Assembly: GCA_039566865.1 (NCBI GenBank)
Contig: CM076945.1
Location: 6,871,501-6,935,500, forward strand
Origin: Aurelia coerulea
Taxonomy: Eukaryota > Cnidaria > Scyphozoa > Semaeostomeae > Ulmaridae
Length of the DNA stretch: 64,000 nucleotides
Direction: 5' to 3'
In this document: piece by piece, positions 56,001 through 64,000 of the stretch
Numbering within the stretch: position 1 is the stretch's first letter
Layout of the letters: each line of letters begins with the position of its first letter
The notes under the pieces: model-generated
The model's input: the letters and a program-made list of their open reading frames with translations, nothing else
Database searches by the model: none
Told to the model about the DNA's origin: nothing
Translations under genes and position numbers: made by a program

Positions 56001-59000
56001 CCGATCACTGAAACCAGCGGTCGGCCATTTTGTTTTACTATTTTGCAGCGATAAATAGCTTTATGTAATGAAAATGAAACAGCAGCCTCCAATGTCATAG
56101 CTGCCGTGAAAATTCAGATAATCCTTGGAGAGTTCCACTATATCTGACCTCACAGAAATTATTTCTTATCTCACGCGAAGATACTTATCACTGCAAAACA
56201 GTAAGGCAGAATGGCCGACTGCTGGTTTCAGTCGTCAGGCAAATTTGGTCTTCTGAAGGTCGTAGCTTCATCATTTTTCGACGGATTTTTACGGGGATGG
56301 TGGCAAACTTTAATTGAACATCTGAAGGGCACCATCATGCAAAAGCTTGGCGAGAATCTTTGGCCGTCTTGTCGCAATCTTCAGACAAACGGGGCACAAT
56401 TTTTTTGGGACACCCTGTATATTCCATGAAATCAACTACACTTAACAGATAAACTAAACATAAGATACATTGTGCTATTCACAGTGAAAGTAGACACATG
56501 GTCATCGAGTTCTCACTATGAATAGCACCTACAAGAAATGATTAATAAATGGTATAGATTATCAACAAAACGTGACCATAAAAAACACTACACTACGAAG
56601 ACGGAAAAGAATGGGCGCTGCGATTTACTCAAAAATTTGAGGTCACTCTGCCCCCATTCAACGAGCACGGAAAACCGACCCCCAGGGGTTAGTCCCGGAA
56701 ACGGTCTTCCGTGCCCATCAGCACAGAGAGCAGAGCCTAACTGAATCTCTTTGTTGCTTTAAAATATTCCATCGACGCCTCTAAAATTATACGATTGGCA
56801 ACAATGCTCAAGTTCTTGTTTATGATTCTGGTAACGTATAGCATATCTGTAAGAATTCAGTCATTGTTAACTTTTCAACTTTTGCCGTCCTGTTAAAATT
56901 TTATCATTGCTGATTTATTCCATGTGCTTCTAGAATTTGCTTAGGCCAAAACGCCAAAGCTTTTGTTTGGAGGTTGAGGAAAATTTCAACTTTCAACGCT
57001 TATACAGGGTGTCCCAAAAAAATTGTGCCCCGTTTGTCTGAAGATTGCGACAAGACGGCCAAAGATTCTCGCCAAGCTTTTGCATGATGGTGCCCTTCAG
57101 ACGTTCAATTAAAGTTTGCCACCATCCCCGTAAAAATCCGTCGAAAAATGATGAAGCTACGACCTTCAGAAGACCAAATTTGCCTGACGACTGAAACCAG
57201 CAGTCGGCCATTCTGCCTTACTGTTTTGCAGTGATAAGTATCTTCGCGTGAGATAAGAAATAATTTCTGTGAGGTCAGAAATAGTGGAACTCTCCAAGGA
57301 TTATCTGAATTTTCACGGCAGCTATGACATTGGAGGCTGCTGTTTCATTTTCATTACATAAAGCTATTTATTGCTGCAAAATAGTAAAACAAAATGGCCG
57401 ACCGCTGGTTTCAGTGATCGGGCAAATTTTGTCTCCTGAAGGTCATAGCTCCATCATTTTTCAACGGATTTTTATGGGGATGGTTGCAGACTTTAATTGA
57501 ACATCTGAAGAGCACCATCATGCAAAAGATTGGCGAGAATCTTTTTGCCGTTTTGTCACATCCTTCAGACAAACGGGGCACAATTTTTTTTGGGACACCC
57601 TGTACATCAACGCTCAAAACAATAATATCAACAAATAAGGAATATACAGTCCAGTTCACTTTCGAGACATGTTTTTCGAATTATTGATTAAAGCTAAAAT
57701 TTCATCGCTAGGTCCTACCAAATCTGATTCAATTTTTTGGGACAACAGATAGTAGTTGAAGTCTTGGCCATCATTTCGATTTAATTGCAACAAAAAAGAA
57801 GCAAGAATGTTTTAAAACTATCAATATGTGCTGTATATATAGTTTCCATCTAAAAATAAGATGACACTAGGAAAAAAGAGTGCTCTAAAATACTAATTAT
57901 CAACAAATCATGCTTTTCTAATGAATTTTACATGATTCTTGAAATCATTACCAAACAGATGTCAACATAAAATCGAAAATGGCTGCACCTATTCTGAATC
58001 AAAATGCAATTTCCCCTCCACATTAAAAACAGGCAAAAGTGCAGTTGCTTCGATTCATTTGAATTGCTTCTCAATAAAAAGCATGGTTAATTCATGTTAC
58101 TAAAGTTACCTGTGCAATGCAATCCGTCTCCACTGAAACCAGAGTTACAAGCACAAGTAAATGATCCATCCGTATTGGTACATGTCGCACTGGTATTGCA
58201 ATTATGAGTACCAAGAGTGCACTCGTTGTTATCTGAAAAATAAATATAATCAAATTTCAAAATTCGAAAACAAGTATAAGGGCTTTCAGATGACATGATA
58301 TTGATGTTGGTACAGTCTTGGGGCAAAAAACGAGTAAAATTGCTGAGGGACTGAACCCACTCTATTGATCTAAAAACTAAAAATTCCTCGAAAAAATCGC
58401 ACGCTATTCTCCTTCTCCTTTTTTGGATTACCTTAAATAAATTGCAACTTATCAATCACTAGTGCATCAAAATTAGCAACACGGAGAAAAGAGAGACACT
58501 TTTTGAAATAAAGGATCACATCGAAGCAAACAACAAAAACATTCTAATCGATATTTCGAATCCACAAAATCAACAACATCAATGTTCGTTGTACCTGAAC
58601 ATGTCACTCCATTTCCGCTATATCCAGTGTCACAAGCGCAAGTAAATGATCCATTCGTATTAGAACATGTCGCATTGTTATCACAATTATGAGTACCAAG
58701 AGTACATTCGTTGTTATCTGAAAAATGAGAGCACAGATAATTAAATTTCAAACTTCATCTTCTCAGTGCAACAAGATCCCTACAAAAAACCAACAATATT
58801 CCAAAAATAAATAATGCAAAGCTATTAAACATACCAGGTGTCTCAAAAAAATGTAGACAGATTTGGTTGACTCCAGCGATGTTAATTTTTAGCTTTGATT
58901 AATAGCTAATCACTCTAAAAATGTTCCTCGATAGTTAACTTGATTATAGATACATCGTTTGTTGGTATTGGTGTTTTTGAGAGCACAAATATTAATCTTG

Positions 59001-62000
59001 AAAGCTCAAATTTGTGTCCACTTGCCAACAAAAGCTTTGGCCTTTTGGCCAAGCAAATTCCTGAATCACATCGAAATTAAGAACTGAAATTAATGAGAAA
59101 TTGAGAAACTTCCCAATGAGTGATTGGGGGGTGACTTCTAGAAAATAGAATAACACAAGATCTAATATTGTTCAAATTTATCAAGGCTATCGTTGATTTA
59201 TATGCTATGTCTTAAGAAATTGCTTAGGCCAAAAGGTAAAAGCTGTGGTCTGCAGGAAGAGGCAAATGTGAGCTTTCAAGATTAACATGTCTGCTCTCAA
59301 AGTACCAATATCAACAAATGAGTTATCTATGTTCAAGTTAACTATAGAGGAACATTTTTAGAGTGATTAGACATTGGTTGAAGCTAAATTCACAGCGCTG
59401 GAGTCGACAAAATCCATATACATGTTTTTGGGACACCCGGTAAAAATAATATTTCCAAAATACAACAACAAAAACTCAAATTAACAACAACACTTATTTT
59501 CTGCCTACCTGTACATGTCATTCCGTTTCCACTATATCCATTGTCACAAGCGCAAGTAAATGATCCATCCGTATTAGAACATGTCGCATTGTTATCACAA
59601 TTATGAGTACCAAGAGCGCACTCGTTGTTATCTGAAAAATTAATACACAAAATAATCAGCTATCAAAATTTGACAAAAATCATCACAAAATTAAAGATTG
59701 CCCGACCTTTGTTTCACATGGACTTCATTAAAAAAATAAAAATATTAAAAGGACTAAAAGAGTCTAGGAAAATTTTCAAAATAAGTAAAGCAGCAAATAA
59801 ATTTCTATTTCAATCAGTATGGAAAGTCTATTGAGATTTTACCTGAGCAATTGAAACCATTTCCACTGTATCCAACATTACATGAACAACCAAACGATCC
59901 ATAGGTATTATTACATGAAGCATTCGAATGGCAGTTATGAGAGCCAAGCACACACTCATTTGCATCTGAAAAAAATCAATTTTCTTTACCAATGAGAAAA
60001 AATATATGTAGTTCTACGGAGGAGGTGGCGAAAAATCTCCAAAGCAGAACAATATAAATTTTCCTCTGCAGAAGCGTACATATTGAAGCATAACTGCAGC
60101 AGTGCCAAACTATCCATGTTATGACCTTGTAAGAATGCACCGCAATGCACACAATTCATTAACCTAGTAGTGCTTCATGTGACTTGATCAAAATATGGGC
60201 CGGACCTTTGGCTGCGGCTTATGCTTCATGTAAGCGGCCATTACCACACATAGCATCCAATTTAAGTGACCAGAAAAAGAAATCCAGTAACTTACCCTGG
60301 CAGTATGTTCCATTGCCAGTAAATCCTGGTTTACATGTACAATTGAATGTTCCTGGAACATTTGTACAAGCAGCTTCCACGTGACAGTTATGTGGATTTG
60401 ATAATGATGTACATTCATTGATATCACCACAGTATGTTCTGTTTTGAAGATAATAACCAGAGTAACACGAGCAGTTGTAACTTCCTAATGTATTTGTGCA
60501 GATTTGATTACACTCGCTTGTTTTACTAACACATTCATCAAAATCTGTAAAAAGGAGAAGTGAATTATTATCAAATGATACCATATTATACGGTAGTACC
60601 GGGTGATGCAGAAAAAAGAATGCCCGCTTGGAAGACCATTGCTCCATGAATATCAAAGCAATAATATTTGAAAACTGTCTACTTCTAAATTTCCGTGAAT
60701 TTCCCTTTCAACAGAATGAGAAAAACCAATACGGCACAGTTTTATACCGTATTCATTTCGTACCGGCATAGTGTAAACGGGGCCTAAGAAGTATGTTTCA
60801 TGATGGCCTCTCGTTTCGAAACAATTATAAACGCTATACTACCAGATGAGTTTTGAATTCGTGACGTGATAAAAACCATTAAAAACTATGCAACATACCA
60901 TAACATTTCCTGCCATCTCCTACATATCCAGTAGGACAAGGGTCACAATCGGCATGTTGTGTGGTAGCATTATCTGTGCAGTTGACACCTTCAAAACATG
61001 GATCTTCTAAGCAGTAACTGACTGAAGTTTGACAGAATGCATCAGTAAACCCACTCTTGCAAGTACATTCACCGAATGAAAGCAAATTATTAAGATGATC
61101 ATGTTTCGTATTCTCAATTGCTGCATTGCATGCTCCTCCATTGAGGCAGTAGCATAATCTGACGGTTGGTGCTAACATAGCTGTGTTGTTGTTTGAATCT
61201 TTAACAATGAATCGTATTCTGAAATCCGTGCTATTTACAAACCAAGTGAAATTGCCAGTGATAGGATCTACTTCAATTGTTGTTCCATTTGCCTCAAAAG
61301 AGTATCTTAAACTTGATGATGAGTTGCTTGATGTCACAATCTGGAAACTGTAAGTTTTTCCATGCTCCACTGTCAAAGTAGCTGGTCCGGATATGGTAGG
61401 TGCTACTTGATCTGTTAGATAGAAGGGGAGTTATTGTTAAAATTTTGTGGGTCTCAATTTTCTATATTTCTGAAAATTTGCAACAATATCCTTGCAAGCT
61501 ACCTACGCTTGCAGCTTCGTTTTTTGTATACAGTAGAAACCCGCATAAAAGAACCTAGGTTTTCTTGAGGCAGCCTGAATGAGGTTCTTGATTAACTGAT
61601 GCAATAATCAAGTCCAGCCTGTAAGGTTTTAAAAAGATGCTTATAGTTGATACAGTGCAACTGTGTTTTTATACATGCTAGTACATTCCTTCTATGAATT
61701 GAATAGTTTTTCAATAAATTTCTTTTTGATAAAGTTTATATCATGAAAGATTTTGCTATTTTCAAGTAAAATACTATCTAATAAAGTAATATACAAGAAC
61801 CTTTAGAAATTTCAGCCTCTTGTGGGTTCTTGTTTAAAAAGTTGTAATCAGGGAATTTCAAAATCAAGGTTCTTATAAAACTAGGTTCTTTTATGCGAGT
61901 TTCTACTGTATGCTTAGTATAAAGACCATGGGGTAGATATCAACTTTAGTACAGACTGTGCTATCGTGTGTGTTTTTGTTTGTTTGTAATGTTTACAGTT

Positions 62001-63754
62001 ATAGTTAATACAAAATATCAGAGAATAAACAAAAAACAGTATTGCTAAAGACTGTCTAGATCGTCTCAAATTAGATGATACGCGAGGATTTGCGATAACG
62101 CAAAATAACTCATGCAAAATTCAAAATGTTTCTATTCACGGGCATTTTCACGTGGCATCTTATTTGAGACAGATTTGCATTCTTTTTAAAACAATCCATG
62201 ATTTTGAAATTGAGTCTAAGAGGATCATAACTGTAAGATTTTAAAAGCTACCATCCGTTTTCCTTTCAAGGCAACAGGTTGAGTTAGACTTATTACATGA
62301 GTCCTCCATTCCCCCTATGATACCTCCACAACCCATTCTGCTTCAATTAAAGACAAATGACGGAGATATAAGGTGATTTAAATCAGGGGCCTGGGCAATC
62401 TAAATATAACCTATTGAATTCCATTGTATTTGATGATATCGAGAGATTAGCAAATCAATTAGACAAATGAAAGCACTAAGCCATCTTTTGTTCTATTTTT
62501 AAACCAGGCGCTATATATTAAATTAAAACATTTGTCTTTAATCTTTAGCGGAACTATAGCATTAAAGGGGCTCCGTCGTCAAACAGTAAACAAATCCGCA
62601 AACTCGTACGTGTCGGGGATTATCCATTGTTCATCCATTGTTCCCTGCAGTTTGTTTGGTGGCTTCACCCAAACCACTTAAACCACTTGACCGTTAAAAA
62701 TCCACTTATATCCGAGCAATCGTAGAAGATATGAATGTTTGGTTTGTTCCTTAGTGAAGTACAAGGATTAATGCCCAAACAGCAACTTTCATTTTGAAAA
62801 CAAATTTGAAAATCCTCTGTGATATCACCTTTCAAAAAACTGTAAAAATCATCGTTTTGTTTAAATTTTGACGACGGAGCCCCTTTAATTAACAATTCAA
62901 TTCAATGGGTAGGTTGAATAAAAATGTTTCTGCAGTTTTGAAAATCAGCAAAATCTACTTCGTCGAGTTTAACAACGAATTATTTCTAACAATGATACTA
63001 ACATGACACAGGAGGCAAAATATTTGAAACCAAAGTGGAACTCTACAGTCACGATAGTCAATGTTTCCAAATTTTTTTAGCTTTTTTGTAATACCCAAAA
63101 GAAAATCTTTTAGTTCATTATTTTAGTTGACGTTCTTTTAGTGGAATTTTGGCAATTGTTCAAACGTTATTCTAAGGATCTGAACTTTTCCAACGAATAT
63201 TTTGGTAACTTTTCAAACGCTAACGATTGTTGAAGTTATAAGGTTTTTAGTTAGCCGGTTTCCCCATGAAACAGTAAGAGGGATCTCAGCTTCGCTAAAA
63301 CTGCTTAAATTCATCCATGAGTGGAACGAAACATTTGGTTTGCTTTTTGGAAAATGTGGTGGTCATAGGCTGCAGGCTCTAATAATGAAATAGCCGTGAA
63401 ATTTTCACAGAAGCTTCCAATATTTAGTACTTTTTTGATGCTTGACCCGGCAGACAGTAATCTGCCCTGAATTTTTCCGACCGCTCATTATTGGACACTT
63501 ACTGAGCACTTTCTCTTCCGTGACAAACTCTGTCAAGGTAGCTTGAGTTTCTTTTACGGCCGTAGTATCGGCAGTCAATACAAAGTCGAACAGACAAACA
63601 AAATTCGCTTTGCCACAAACTGCCTCGGCATCTGTCTGTAGCTTGGTATTGTTTCCAAAGAGCTGGGCTGCATTGTCGAAGAACAATGGAACAAAAGAAG
63701 CATTGTAATCTGGATCTGGCAGAGAGAACATCGAATCGTTGCCCGTTACATTCC
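37827..63754 (-). CDS. Gene B: transmembrane VWD/EGF/mucin/SEA protein, multi-exon, 5' partial
   Basis: Mirror-image paralogue of gene A on the opposite strand; about 1,070 residues are visible. Order: end of a VWD-type domain, Ig/cadherin-like plus EGF exon, double EGF, nine live single-EGF exons, two mucin exons, EGF, three-exon SEA, EGF, transmembrane helix, tail. Splice phases agree throughout; for example the VWD exon ends ...CTC A and the next begins AT CAA, giving an Asn codon. Two further EGF exons are dead (53195-53319, 52336-52396). A retrotransposon sits at 48806-52324. Two alternative terminal exons exist. The N-terminus lies right of the window and would be expected to hold NIDO and AMOP domains if this is a MUC4-like/coral mucin-like protein; that is inference. 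Confidence 0.85.
39655..39911 (-). mobile_element. tRNA-derived SINE with (CCTA)n tail
   Basis: On the - strand the head has GTGGCCGAGTGGTTAAGGCG (A box) and GGTTCGAATCCC (B box), and the body ends in CCTACCTACCTAC. Directly downstream of gene B tail exon 1; supplies an AATAAA at 39715-39720. Confidence 0.8.
40023..40191 (-). CDS. Gene B terminal exon, tail version 1
   Basis: YRTDRRLETYTASIRTKSM, RARPVKISDIVQPHG, FTRIPPAYFFSEPEEE then TGA. Same length as the gene A tail. Acceptor TTTACAG|A, phase 2. The stop codon overlaps a strong donor-like GTGAGT, so readthrough splicing is conceivable but unproven. An AATAAA lies about 300 bp downstream, at 39715-39720 on the - strand, inside a SINE. Confidence 0.85.
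40222..40395 (-). mobile_element. tRNA-derived SINE, Cys/Ala-like head, copy 2
   Basis: On the - strand, TTGTGGAGCAATGATGTAAC and AGTCAGGCGGACAGGTTCCG, matching the 36005 element. It lies just upstream of gene B tail exon 1. Confidence 0.65.
41722..41821 (-). CDS. Gene B transmembrane exon
   Basis: [20 protein letters not shown] then RRRRRK. Acceptor GTGCAG, donor AT|GTAAGT, phase 1 to 2. The phase fits both tail exons downstream. Confidence 0.93.
42869..43000 (-). CDS. Gene B membrane-proximal EGF exon
   Basis: [20 protein letters not shown], ending GFTCTPKETG. Almost identical to gene A 21678-21809, including both splice sites (AATCTAG, G|GTAAAT). Confidence 0.92.
43570..43706 (-). CDS. 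Gene B SEA domain exon 3
   Basis: [20 protein letters not shown], then [11 protein letters not shown]. Keeps the GSLII cleavage-type motif of gene A. Acceptor TTTCAG, donor G|GTAACA, 137 bp, phase 2 to 1. Confidence 0.88.
44076..44501. mobile_element. Inverted-repeat element, AGGGTGTRTTTGATTGGTA ends
   Basis: 426 bp, imperfect terminal repeats. Internal motif GCAGGTTTGG appears repeatedly. Directly next to another small element at 44506. Confidence 0.7.
44506..44660. mobile_element. Short MITE, CCCATTCACACTG ends
   Basis: 155 bp with matching ends and interior GTGATTGGTCAG / TTGATTGGTTGA. A related sequence occurs at about 184-320. Confidence 0.65.
44802..44863 (-). CDS. Gene B SEA domain exon 2
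   Basis: IDAKFRAARPTVERVTIVGF, 62 bp, phase 0 to 2. Acceptor TATCAG, donor AG|GTATGT. Confidence 0.87.
45192..45367 (+). repeat. 88-bp tandem duplication
   Basis: Two copies of a unit starting GAATATTTAACAC, differing at two visible positions, in a gene B SEA intron. Confidence 0.9.
45461..45612 (-). CDS. Gene B SEA domain exon 1
   Basis: [33 protein letters not shown]. Acceptor TTTCAG, donor GAG|GTAAGA, phase 1 to 0. The donor edge may be off by one base from manual counting. Confidence 0.87.
45770..45845 (-). mobile_element. SINE fragment, same family as 1188-1440
   Basis: On the - strand, GTGGGTTCAATTCCCGTCGTC followed by a TCAGCTCTCTGTCC stretch, like the head/body junction of the 1188 element. 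Confidence 0.55.
46159..46489. mobile_element. MITE with CCGTAAAAGCTCTATT termini
   Basis: 331 bp, TA on both sides, termini complementary for about 20 bp, G-rich interior ends. Lies in the gene B intron after the pre-SEA EGF exon. Confidence 0.8.
46608..46715 (-). CDS. Gene B EGF exon before SEA
   Basis: [33 protein letters not shown]. Acceptor GTTAG, donor A|GTAAGC, 108 bp. Near-identical to gene A 17559-17666. Confidence 0.92.
46895..47112 (-). mobile_element. tRNA-derived SINE, GGGGATGGCTCAGTGGTAGC head
   Basis: On the - strand a complete-looking head: A box GGCTCAGTGGTAGC, a paired anticodon arm around ACCAATCTGAAGGTTGGT, B box GGTTCGAGTCCCC. It is followed by an AGAGTCGCCAACTCTCTG body. 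The long 3' body and lack of a matching acceptor stem argue for a SINE rather than a tRNA gene. Confidence 0.68.
47738..47809 (-). CDS. Gene B mucin-like exon 2
   Basis: 72 bp, [20 protein letters not shown]. Acceptor ATACAG, donor G|GTATGC. One-to-one partner of gene A 15704-15775. Confidence 0.9.
48269..48331 (-). CDS. Gene B mucin-like exon 1
   Basis: 63 bp, SAEPSTTVVPTSSVTVSASS. Acceptor TTTTTAG, donor G|GTAGGA, phase 1-1. Related to the gene A array exons (PST-VVPTSS-TV). Confidence 0.85.
48614..48736 (-). CDS. Gene B last array EGF exon
   Basis: [37 protein letters not shown]. Donor G|GTATAG is non-consensus after GTA. The GVNCSG ending matches gene A array exon 12. Confidence 0.88.
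48806..49016 (+). repeat. Split direct repeat A1
   Basis: Matches 51637-51847 at a constant offset of 2831 over its whole length by eye. Confidence 0.92.
49069..50299 (+). pseudogene. Gag-like region of the Ngaro-type element, frame-broken
   Basis: Three pieces in different frames: 49069-49329 (a SAP-like stretch, SEYGLSNAAGIKNMVVARLH), 49663-49920 (LDTWIDAWDIFIRAMM, LAYQESFC) and 50042-50299 (TPINIENLSKELIYHPDRQL). The latter two resemble the gag-like/linker ORF that precedes the reverse transcriptase in cnidarian DIRS-order elements, by recall of the pattern. Stops and frameshifts show it is not translatable as one protein. Confidence 0.65.
50976..51194 (+). pseudogene. Tyrosine recombinase C-terminus of the Ngaro-type element
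   Basis: Contains SHSFHIGAATTAAAANVP and LIKRLGRWSSD, the box II region of DIRS/Ngaro recombinases, normally H-x-x-R (HSFRIGAATT). Here the Arg is His. The expected nucleophile Tyr after the GRWSSD box is not in its usual place (CCNVIFAR). Probably catalytically dead. Confidence 0.75.
51254..51637 (+). repeat. Split direct repeat B1
   Basis: Matches 51941-52324 at offset 687 with one visible substitution. Confidence 0.92.
51637..51847 (+). repeat. Split direct repeat A2
   Basis: Second A copy, directly abutting the end of B1. Confidence 0.92.
51941..52324 (+). repeat. Split direct repeat B2 (3' end of element)
   Basis: Terminates at GGCGTTA; host EGF intron/exon sequence resumes within about 12 bases. 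Confidence 0.9.
52336..52396 (-). pseudogene. Truncated EGF exon beside the Ngaro-like insertion
   Basis: Keeps the acceptor and the first 61 bases ([20 protein letters not shown]). The sequence then jumps straight to a scrap of the following intron (acttatttt), and 12 bases later the retroelement begins. About 60-70 bases, including the second half of the EGF and the donor, are gone. Confidence 0.85.
52582..52704 (-). CDS. Gene B array EGF exon
   Basis: [18 protein letters not shown] with the TDNC variant shared with the exon at 48614. Donor G|GTAGGC, phase 1-1. Confidence 0.9.
52887..53009 (-). CDS. Gene B array EGF exon
   Basis: DDNECTLRTHNCGNNATC...[11 protein letters not shown]. Acceptor TTTTCAG, donor G|GTAAGC, phase 1-1. 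Confidence 0.9.
53195..53319 (-). pseudogene. Dead EGF exon, gene B
   Basis: Clearly an array EGF exon ([18 protein letters not shown]), but the acceptor CAG has become TAA-like and a 2-base insertion shifts the frame after NGS. The last exon base is also changed (CAA|GTAGGG). Length 125 instead of 123. It cannot be spliced normally. Confidence 0.85.
53462..54205. mobile_element. Mariner-like fold-back element
   Basis: 744 bp, ends CAGGGTGTCCCA, flanked by TA on both sides. Long imperfect complementarity between halves (about 250 bp each). No transposase. Lies between gene B EGF exon b and the dead EGF exon. Confidence 0.85.
54247..54369 (-). CDS. Gene B EGF exon b
   Basis: DEKTCNTLNCDKNATCVLKN, ending NGTMSYCKG. 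Partner of gene A 2017-2139. Phase 1-1. Confidence 0.92.
55497..55619 (-). CDS. Gene B EGF exon a (DINEC type)
   Basis: DINECNNSSTCNSLASC...TCQPGFIGDG. Clear partner of gene A 929-1051. Acceptor TTGCAG, donor G|GTAAAA. It anchors the outer end of the mirror alignment seen in this window. Confidence 0.92.
55821..56417. mobile_element. Mariner-like fold-back element, family 2 copy 1
   Basis: 597 bp, TA flanks, ends CAGGGTGTCCCAAAAAAATT, arms of 200 bp or more. Opposite orientation to the copy at 57005. Confidence 0.88.
57005..57602. mobile_element. Mariner-like fold-back element, family 2 copy 2
   Basis: 598 bp; aligns to the reverse complement of the 55821-56417 copy along its length. TA flanks. 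Both lie in one gene B intron. Confidence 0.88.
58110..58232 (-). CDS. Gene B array EGF exon
   Basis: [31 protein letters not shown]. More diverged than the others. Donor G|GTAACT, phase 1-1. Confidence 0.9.
58595..58717 (-). CDS. Gene B array EGF exon
   Basis: [18 protein letters not shown] with a GVTCSG end. Donor G|GTACAA, a weaker donor than in its neighbours. 123 bp, phase 1-1. Confidence 0.88.
58834..59440. mobile_element. Mariner-like fold-back element, family 3
   Basis: 607 bp, TA flanks, ends CCAGGTGTCTCAAAAA / TTTTTGGGACACCCGG, inner arms sharing GACTCCAGCG. Sits between two array EGF exons of gene B. Confidence 0.8.
59509..59631 (-). CDS. Gene B array EGF exon
   Basis: DNNECALGTHNCDNNATC, ending GYSGNGMTCTG. 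Canonical sites, phase 1-1. Its intron on the 3' side contains the mariner-like element at 58834-59440. Confidence 0.9.
59843..59965 (-). CDS. Gene B EGF exon (DANEC type)
   Basis: DANECVLGSHNCHSNASC...YGSFGCSCNVGYSGNG, six Cys. Acceptor TTTCAG, donor G|GTAAAA, 123 bp. A diverged member of the array family. Confidence 0.9.
60296..60544 (-). CDS. Gene B double-EGF exon
   Basis: Two EGF modules in one 249-bp exon: DFDECVSKTSECNQIC...NRTYCG and DINECTSLSNPHNCH...GNGTYCQ. The absence of an intron between them sets this exon apart from all others here. Acceptor TTACAG, donor G|GTAAGT, phase 1-1. Confidence 0.9.
60899..61411 (-). CDS. Gene B Ig/cadherin-like plus EGF exon
   Basis: A 171-residue exon. 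It begins QVAPTISGPATLTVEHGKTY, a beta-sandwich linker type often seen after VWD domains, with FTWFVNSTDFRIRFIVKDSN in its core. It then reads CYCLNGGACN and CTCKSGFTDAFCQ (one EGF) and a further Cys-rich module ending CPTGYVGDGRKCYG. Acceptor TAACAG, donor G|GTATGT, phase 1-1. It has many N-x-S/T sites. The equivalent in gene A would lie left of the window. Confidence 0.85.
61531..61908. mobile_element. MITE with CAGTAGAAACCCGCATAAAA ends
   Basis: 378 bp, TA flanks, related to the 30749-31183 family. In the intron between the gene B VWD and Ig-like exons. Confidence 0.82.
62063..62173. mobile_element. MITE family Y, copy 2
   Basis: Same termini (GTCTCAAATTAGATG) and the same GATTTGCGATAACGCAAAA core, within a gene B intron. 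Confidence 0.78.
63503..63754 (-). CDS. Gene B VWD-domain C-terminal exon
   Basis: Reads GNVTGNDSMFSLPDPDY, then LFGNNTKLQTDAEAVCG and FVCLFDFVLTADT. This is the pattern that closes the von Willebrand D-type domain in NIDO/AMOP/VWD proteins (MUC4, SUSD2-like). Acceptor TTGTAG, donor A|GTAAGT, 252 bp, phase 1-1. No exon was recognised from here to the window's right edge. Confidence 0.85.
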
Positions 63755-64000
63755 CTACAAATAAAATGAGTTCTTGTCATAAACAGGAAAATGTAAAAAA
63801 ATGAAACTGATGATATTATCATAATAGATATTTTAACAGTGGGCATGGAAATAGGAATCTCTTTCGCTAGACACTGGGTGTGTTGATCGTGAACGTCCTC
63901 TTTCTCATTTGACACTGGTCAAAGTAAATCGACAGATAAGAGAGGGCAAGAAAGAAATAAGGATACAAGCAGTGGCCTACTTTGAAATTAATCCATAAAG

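Noticed and set aside
62240..62345. Possible extra gene B exon (- strand, GCGGIIGGMEDSC)
   Set aside because: It has AG and GT edges, but the VWD exon and the 61411 exon already join in phase 1 to give a clean codon, and the piece has no recognisable motif.
63499..63915. 138-codon - strand frame overlapping the VWD exon
   Set aside because: Different frame from the VWD exon and running into the intron; no domain.

Overview
The window looks like animal nuclear DNA, most likely from a stony coral or another anthozoan. It is AT-rich, with short coding exons separated by GT...AG introns. The introns and intergenic DNA are packed with small inverted-repeat transposons, tRNA-derived SINEs and LINE tails. 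There is no prokaryote-like gene packing. The species cannot be fixed from the sequence alone.

The dominant content is two related genes pointing at each other. Gene A is on the + strand; its visible exons run from 929 to 25266 and its 5' end lies left of the window. Gene B is on the - strand; its visible exons run from 63754 down to 37827 and its 5' end lies right of the window. Both encode large type I membrane proteins with the same exon order: calcium-binding EGF exons, Ser/Thr/Pro-rich mucin-like exons, an EGF, a three-exon SEA domain, an EGF, one transmembrane helix followed by a basic RRRRR stop-transfer, and a short conserved cytoplasmic tail. Gene B also shows the upstream part: the end of a VWD-type domain, an Ig/cadherin-like plus EGF exon, and a double-EGF exon. 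This recalls transmembrane mucins (MUC4-like NIDO/AMOP/VWD plus EGF; MUC3/12/17-like EGF-SEA-EGF-TM) and the mucin-like protein reported from coral skeletal matrix. That last resemblance is from memory and untested. Nearly all exons are phase 1-1, so they can be duplicated, lost or skipped without changing the reading frame.

The two genes are arms of an old inverted duplication. Their exons match one to one in mirror order. Homology continues past the stop codons into the 3' flanks (about 25.3-27.0 kb against about 37.8-35.4 kb), giving an axis near 31 kb. The arms have since diverged by cassette turnover. Gene A has 12 tandem EGF exons (2429-5905, one with a 1-base deletion) and 14 mucin exons (8510-15775). 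Gene B has fewer live EGF exons, at least two dead ones and only two mucin exons. Gene B also has two alternative terminal (tail) exons, at 40023-40191 and 37827-38091.

Mobile DNA includes an internally deleted tyrosine-recombinase retrotransposon with Ngaro-type split direct repeats (A1-ORFs-B1-A2-B2, 48806-52324) inserted in the EGF region of gene B. There is a 1.6 kb hAT-like non-autonomous element with 8-bp target duplications (12260-13880). Several mariner-like fold-back elements with TA targets sit in gene B introns. There are also a PIF/Harbinger-like MITE, LINE 3' fragments and several SINE families. The centre (about 27-35 kb) holds no gene I can support.
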